24,319 nucleotides of DNA from CBCPMX01 sp965120355 (GTDB lineage: Bacteria > Bacillota > Clostridia > Oscillospirales > Oscillospiraceae), in the NCBI GenBank assembly GCA_965120355.1, contig CBCPMX010000027.1:1-24319 (forward strand), read 5' to 3'. This document shows positions 20,989-24,319 of this stretch, piece by piece. A program made the position numbers and the translations under genes. Numbering within the stretch: the stretch's first letter is position 1; each line of letters starts with the position of its first letter. The notes beneath the pieces were generated by a model. That model had not been told where the DNA came from and did not search any database. It saw only the letters and a program-made list of their open reading frames with translations.

Positions 20989-22703
20989 CATTGACCATCG
21001 ACGGCCGCAAAGTCCGCGTCAAGGAAGGCACCAGCATTCTGGAAGCAGCCCGGCAGGTCGGCATCCGGATTCCCACCCTTTGCTATCTGAAGGACCTCAA
21101 CGAAATCGGCGCATGCCGTGTCTGCCTGGTAGAGATCGAAGGCGTGGAACAGCTGGCAGCCGCCTGCAACGCCCCCTGTGAAGACGGCATGGCGGTTCAC
21201 ACCAACACCGCCCGGGTGCGCAGCACCCGCCGGCTCAACGTGGAGATGATCCTCTCCCGCCATGAGACCAGCTGCACCAGCTGTGTCCGCAGCGGCAACT
21301 GCACCCTGCAATCTCTGGCGCGGGATATGAACGTGCTGGAGCTGCCCTTCCCCCAGAAGCCGGTGTTCCGGCCGTGGGATCACACCTATCCGCTGATCCG
21401 CGACATGTCCAAGTGCGTCAATTGCATGCGCTGCGTCGCGATCTGCGATAAGGTGCAGGACATGCATGTCTGGGACGTCACCGATACCGGTACCCGCACC
21501 GCCGTGGCGGTCCGGGACCGGAAAGATTTGATGGACGCCGGCTGCACCTTCTGCGGCCAATGTATCACCCACTGCCCCGTGGGTGCCCTGCGGGCCCGGG
21601 ACGATACCTTGAAAGTCTTTGACGCCCTGGAGGATCCGGATAAAATCTGCATTGTCCAGGTGGCTCCCGCTGTCCGGGCCGCCTGGGGCGAGGACCTGGG
21701 CCTGTCCCGGGAAGAGGCCAGCGTGGGCCGCATGGCAGCGGTATTGAAGGCCATAGGCTTTGATTATGTCTTTGACACCGATTTTGCCGCCGACCTGACC
21801 ATCATGGAAGAGGGCAGCGAATTTCTGGAACGGATGAAGCATCCTGAAAAATATCAGCTGCCCATGTTCACCTCCTGTTGTCCCGGCTGGGTGCGGTATG
21901 TGAAGATCCGCTATCCGCAGCTGGCAGAGAACCTGTCCACAGCCAAAAGTCCTCAGCAGATGTTCGGTGCGGTTGCCAAGACCTATTTCGCCCAGAAGCT
22001 GGGCGTCGATCCCAAGCGGATCTTCTGCGTGTCCGTGATGCCCTGCACGGCCAAAAAGTACGAATGCGCCGTGGAGGCGGTCAACGACGCCGGGGCAGGC
22101 CGGGATGTGGATCTCTCCATCACCACCCGGGAGTTCCTCCGCATGATGCGGGTGTGCCAGATTGACCCGCTGACTGTGGGCGAAGCGGCATTTGACGACC
22201 CTTTGGGCGAGGGCTCCGGCGCCGGCGTTCTCTTCGGCGCCACCGGCGGCGTCATGGAGGCGGCGCTGCGGACTGCGTCCTATCTCATCACCGGACAGAA
22301 TCCGGATCCGGACGCTTTCAGCGGCATCCGCGGCATGGACGGCTGGAAAGAACGGACCTTTAAAGCCGGCGACGTGACCATCCGCACTGCCGTGGCCAAC
22401 GGTCTGGCCAACGCCACCAAGCTGATTACAGCCCTGCTCCACGGAGATGTGCACTACGACTTTGTGGAGATCATGGCCTGCCCCACCGGCTGCGCCGGCG
22501 GCGGCGGCCAGCCCATCAAAGACGGTCTGGAACAGGGCAGCGACCGCGGGCACTATCTGTACCATCTGGATCGGGAAGCGCCGGTGCGCTTCTCCCATGA
22601 AAATGAGTCCGTCCAGAAGCTGTATCAGGACTATCTGGGCAAACCCCTGTCTCACAAGGCTCATCAGCTGCTGCACACGGACATCCGCCAATGGAAACTG
22701 TAA
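20982..22703 (+). CDS. hydA: [FeFe] hydrogenase catalytic subunit (group A2-like)
   Basis: A 573-residue cytoplasmic enzyme that reduces protons to H2. N-terminal [2Fe-2S] domain (LCYLKDLNEIGACRVC...CNAPC), His-ligated 4Fe-4S motif HETSCTSCVRSGNC, two ferredoxin-type clusters (CVNCMRCVAIC, CTFCGQCITHCP), then the H-cluster domain: TSCCPGW (Cys299 for proton transfer and ligand Cys300), MPCTAKKYE (Cys355) and EIMACPTGCAGGGGQP (Cys500, Cys504). These positions nearly coincide with those of Clostridium pasteurianum CpI (300, 355, 499, 503), so the enzyme should be active. The ATG overlaps the upstream stop (ATGGTGA) and follows GGGAGG. The partner subunit is glutamate-synthase-like, the arrangement called group A2 in hydrogenase classification. 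The operon sits behind a Rex-type operator and ends in a hairpin at 22729. Confidence 0.96.
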   Translation: MVTLTIDGRKVRVKEGTSILEAARQVGIRIPTLCYLKDLNEIGACRVCLVEIEGVEQLAAACNAPCEDGMAVHTNTARVRSTRRLNVEMILSRHETSCTSCVRSGNCTLQSLARDMNVLELPFPQKPVFRPWDHTYPLIRDMSKCVNCMRCVAICDKVQDMHVWDVTDTGTRTAVAVRDRKDLMDAGCTFCGQCITHCPVGALRARDDTLKVFDALEDPDKICIVQVAPAVRAAWGEDLGLSREEASVGRMAAVLKAIGFDYVFDTDFAADLTIMEEGSEFLERMKHPEKYQLPMFTSCCPGWVRYVKIRYPQLAENLSTAKSPQQMFGAVAKTYFAQKLGVDPKRIFCVSVMPCTAKKYECAVEAVNDAGAGRDVDLSITTREFLRMMRVCQIDPLTVGEAAFDDPLGEGSGAGVLFGATGGVMEAALRTASYLITGQNPDPDAFSGIRGMDGWKERTFKAGDVTIRTAVANGLANATKLITALLHGDVHYDFVEIMACPTGCAGGGGQPIKDGLEQGSDRGHYLYHLDREAPVRFSHENESVQKLYQDYLGKPLSHKAHQLLHTDIRQWKL

Positions 22704-22728
22704 TGCCGGTCTCTGCCTGAATATCCAC

Positions 22729-22760
22729 AAACGCCGCCGCAGAAATTGCGGCGGCGTTTT
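22729..22760 (+). terminator. Terminator of the hydrogenase operon
   Basis: 12-bp stem AAACGCCGCCGC (22729-22740) / GCGGCGGCGTTT (22748-22759), 7-base loop, four T. About 25 bases past the hydA stop. Confidence 0.8.
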
Positions 22761-22867
22761 CCGCTCCGGAATCCCAAGGCAAAATTCTGCCGCCATATCG
22801 AGAAGCCGGAGTCCCCATATGCGCTTAACAAATTGCCCCGTATCTTCGCCGGCTGTCAGAAATCCAC

Positions 22868-22896
22868 TGTACAAACTGCCCGGAAATTGCTATAAT
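22868..22896 (+). promoter_or_regulatory. Promoter of the glmU-like gene
   Basis: TGTACA (22868-22873), 17-base spacer, TATAAT (22891-22896) with TGC before it (extended -10). The leader to the ATG at 22971 is about 70 bases. Confidence 0.7.
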
Positions 22897-22970
22897 AACA
22901 ATCAGATTCGGGGTGCATTGCCCGCACGCGCGCCCCTTCTGTGAGAATTTCAGGTATTGGAGCTGATCAT

Positions 22971-24146
22971 ATGTCTGGTATTTCTGCCATCCTCTTTGTT
23001 CCCGACGACACGGCCAAAACCGGTGCGCCCCTGCCCACCATGCTTCTGCCGGTGATGGGCTGCCCGCTGCTGCGTTGGCTGGCCTCCTCCCTGTCTGCCG
23101 TCGGAATCCGTCGGGTGTTCCTGGTATGCCACGCCCGGTTCACCCAGACGGCGTTGGGCTGTTTCCCCGCCTCCATGCAGGTGACAACCTCCAAAACCCA
23201 GGACGCCCCGGAACTGCTGCATGTGTTCCTCTCCACGGCCGACGAACTGGATGAAGACGTCACCGTCATTACTGGCCCCGTGGTGTTCCTCCGGGATGAA
23301 AGCGCGCCCAGCCGCACGGCCCGCTCCAAGGCCAACACCTATACCGTCGCGCGAAAGGACTTCATGGAGGCGCTGGACGACAAGTTTGATTTCATGGGCT
23401 TTTTGCGGCGCGGCGGCAAGCCCCTGACCGAGGCCGACGGCTTCTATCCCGTCTTTGGGCCGGAGGATCTGGTGGACTGGGCCACCCGTCTCAAACGCAG
23501 CCGGAATCTGGAGCTGATCCGCCGGGGCGTGACCATCTGGGACACCGACAATTGCTATGTGGAGCCGGGTGTGTTTGTTTCTCCCGGCGCGGAGCTGCTG
23601 CCCGGCGTCATTCTGCGGGGCAAGACCGCCGTGGGCGAAGGCTGCGTCATCGGCCCCAACACCTATATCGAAAATACCATCGTGGGTGCGGGCACCACCG
23701 TCAACGCCAGCCAGGTCTATGACTCCACCGTCGGCTCCAACACCACTGTCGGCCCCTTCGCCTATGTGCGCCCCGGCTCCAAGATCGGCGGCCATGTGAA
23801 GGTGGGCGACTTTGTGGAGGTCAAGAACTCCACCATCGGCGACGGCACGAAGATTTCCCACCTGACCTACGTGGGCGACACGGATCTGGGCCGCAACTGC
23901 AACCTGGGCTGCGGCACTGTCACCGTCAACTACGATAAGGTGCGCAAATACCGCACCACAGTGGAGGACAACTGCTTCATCGGCTGCAATACCAACCTGG
24001 TGGCTCCCGTGACCGTGGGCGAAGGGGCCTATATCGCCGCCGGCTCCACCATCACCGAAGACGTCCCCTCCAAAGCACTGGCCGTGGCCCGTGCCCGGCA
24101 GACCAATAAAAGGGACTGGGCGGCGAGGAATAAGGTGAAAAAATAA
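22971..24146 (+). CDS. glmU: GlmU-like protein: intact acetyltransferase, degenerate uridylyltransferase
   Basis: About 391 residues against the usual about 456. The C-terminal left-handed beta-helix (about 195-375) closely follows GlmU: YVRPGS (Arg267), FVEVKNS (Lys285), SHLTYVGD (His297, Tyr300), NLGCGTVTVNYD (Asn320) and LAVARARQTNK. All known acetyltransferase residues are present, so it should make GlcNAc-1-P from GlcN-1-P and acetyl-CoA. The N-terminal half keeps the nucleotidyltransferase outline (LPTMLLPVMGCPLLRWL) but lacks the GxGTRM loop; the catalytic Lys is Thr23, the metal Asp of GDxPLL is Pro103, and GVNxR reads GPEDL. Pyrophosphorylase activity is therefore unlikely. The ATG has GGAG 8 bases upstream; a GTG at 22941 is less well placed. 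No prs gene follows within the window. Confidence 0.88.
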   Translation: MSGISAILFVPDDTAKTGAPLPTMLLPVMGCPLLRWLASSLSAVGIRRVFLVCHARFTQTALGCFPASMQVTTSKTQDAPELLHVFLSTADELDEDVTVITGPVVFLRDESAPSRTARSKANTYTVARKDFMEALDDKFDFMGFLRRGGKPLTEADGFYPVFGPEDLVDWATRLKRSRNLELIRRGVTIWDTDNCYVEPGVFVSPGAELLPGVILRGKTAVGEGCVIGPNTYIENTIVGAGTTVNASQVYDSTVGSNTTVGPFAYVRPGSKIGGHVKVGDFVEVKNSTIGDGTKISHLTYVGDTDLGRNCNLGCGTVTVNYDKVRKYRTTVEDNCFIGCNTNLVAPVTVGEGAYIAAGSTITEDVPSKALAVARARQTNKRDWAARNKVKK

Positions 24147-24319
24147 CAGCCTGCTTGCAGATGCGGAGAAGTTCAGCGGCTTCAGGGCTATCGAATCGTA
24201 TCGCCTCCGGCGGCCCTCTTTCTTTGCTCGTGCAAAGAAAGCCTGCAAATAAAAAGTCAAGCCCCTAGGTGGTGTCGTCAATAAAAGTATGATATAATAG
24301 TTCTCGAAGTAGAGGAGGG
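24147..24319 (+). other. Intergenic end: hairpin, extended -10 promoter and ribosome site of a gene outside the window
   Basis: A 10-bp hairpin CTTTCTTTGC/GCAAAGAAAG (24218-24227/24232-24241) may end the glmU transcript, though without a T-run. TGA-TATAAT (24290-24298) is an extended -10 and AGGAGGG (24313-24319) a strong ribosome site; the coding start lies past the last base. Confidence 0.6.

Noticed and set aside
22826..22833. TTAACAA half-site upstream of glmU as a third Rex operator
   Set aside because: The left half-site is absent at the required spacing.
22971..24146. glmU as a pseudogene
   Set aside because: The frame is intact, the promoter and ribosome site are good and every acetyltransferase residue is kept; loss is confined to the first domain.

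Overview
The window looks like chromosome from a strictly anaerobic, GC-rich, Gram-positive gut Clostridium relative (Oscillospiraceae-like). This is inference from gene content: an [FeFe] hydrogenase, iron-dependent alcohol dehydrogenases, stalk-domain cell-wall amidase, strong AGGAGG ribosome sites, GTG/TTG starts and sigma-A-type promoters. I see no rRNA, tRNA, CRISPR array, transposase, phage gene or replication origin. I call 18 protein genes, most of them in one- or two-gene units.

Layout. 1-2000 (minus): a large beta-helix protein without a signal peptide. 2191-4891 (plus): an unknown lipoprotein and an exported N-acetylmuramoyl-L-alanine amidase with a possible WalR-type site upstream. 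5101-7663 (plus): an operon of iron alcohol dehydrogenase and class 3 aldehyde dehydrogenase. 8203-9257 (minus): a cytidylate-kinase-like P-loop protein and a TIGR04076-like Cys-rich protein. 9562-12172 (plus): a coupled pair of a lipoyl-less E2-fold acyltransferase (catalytic His replaced) and an acyl-CoA ligase, behind a 5' leader that can fold into two hairpins and an H-type pseudoknot. 12514-13915: a two-helix membrane protein divergent from a small Xre regulator. 14053-17292 (minus): a second iron alcohol dehydrogenase and a fumarate-reductase-type flavoprotein. 17461-18868 (minus): yigZ and an rRNA pseudouridine synthase. 19156-22703 (plus): a GltD-like flavoprotein subunit overlapping a [FeFe] hydrogenase. 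22971-24146 (plus): a GlmU whose acetyltransferase half is intact but whose uridylyltransferase half has lost its signature residues.

The strongest unifying observation is regulatory. The promoters of the second alcohol dehydrogenase and of the hydrogenase operon each carry an 18-bp Rex-type operator just downstream of the -10 box. Read in gene orientation the two sites differ at one base. This predicts one NADH/NAD-sensing switch over ethanol-type and hydrogen-type electron disposal.

The second is a dispersed, hairpin-rich, non-coding repeat. Two about 82% identical copies (7986-8122 and 12316-12473) each sit between convergent genes and directly abut an unrelated long hairpin; in the second copy the hairpin is a perfect 40-bp direct repeat bracketing the element. 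A third gene-free stretch (15461-15620) has a similar layout but little sequence identity.

Limits: everything was read by eye. Family names come from motif recognition, promoters and operators are pattern matches, and RNA folds were not energy-scored.
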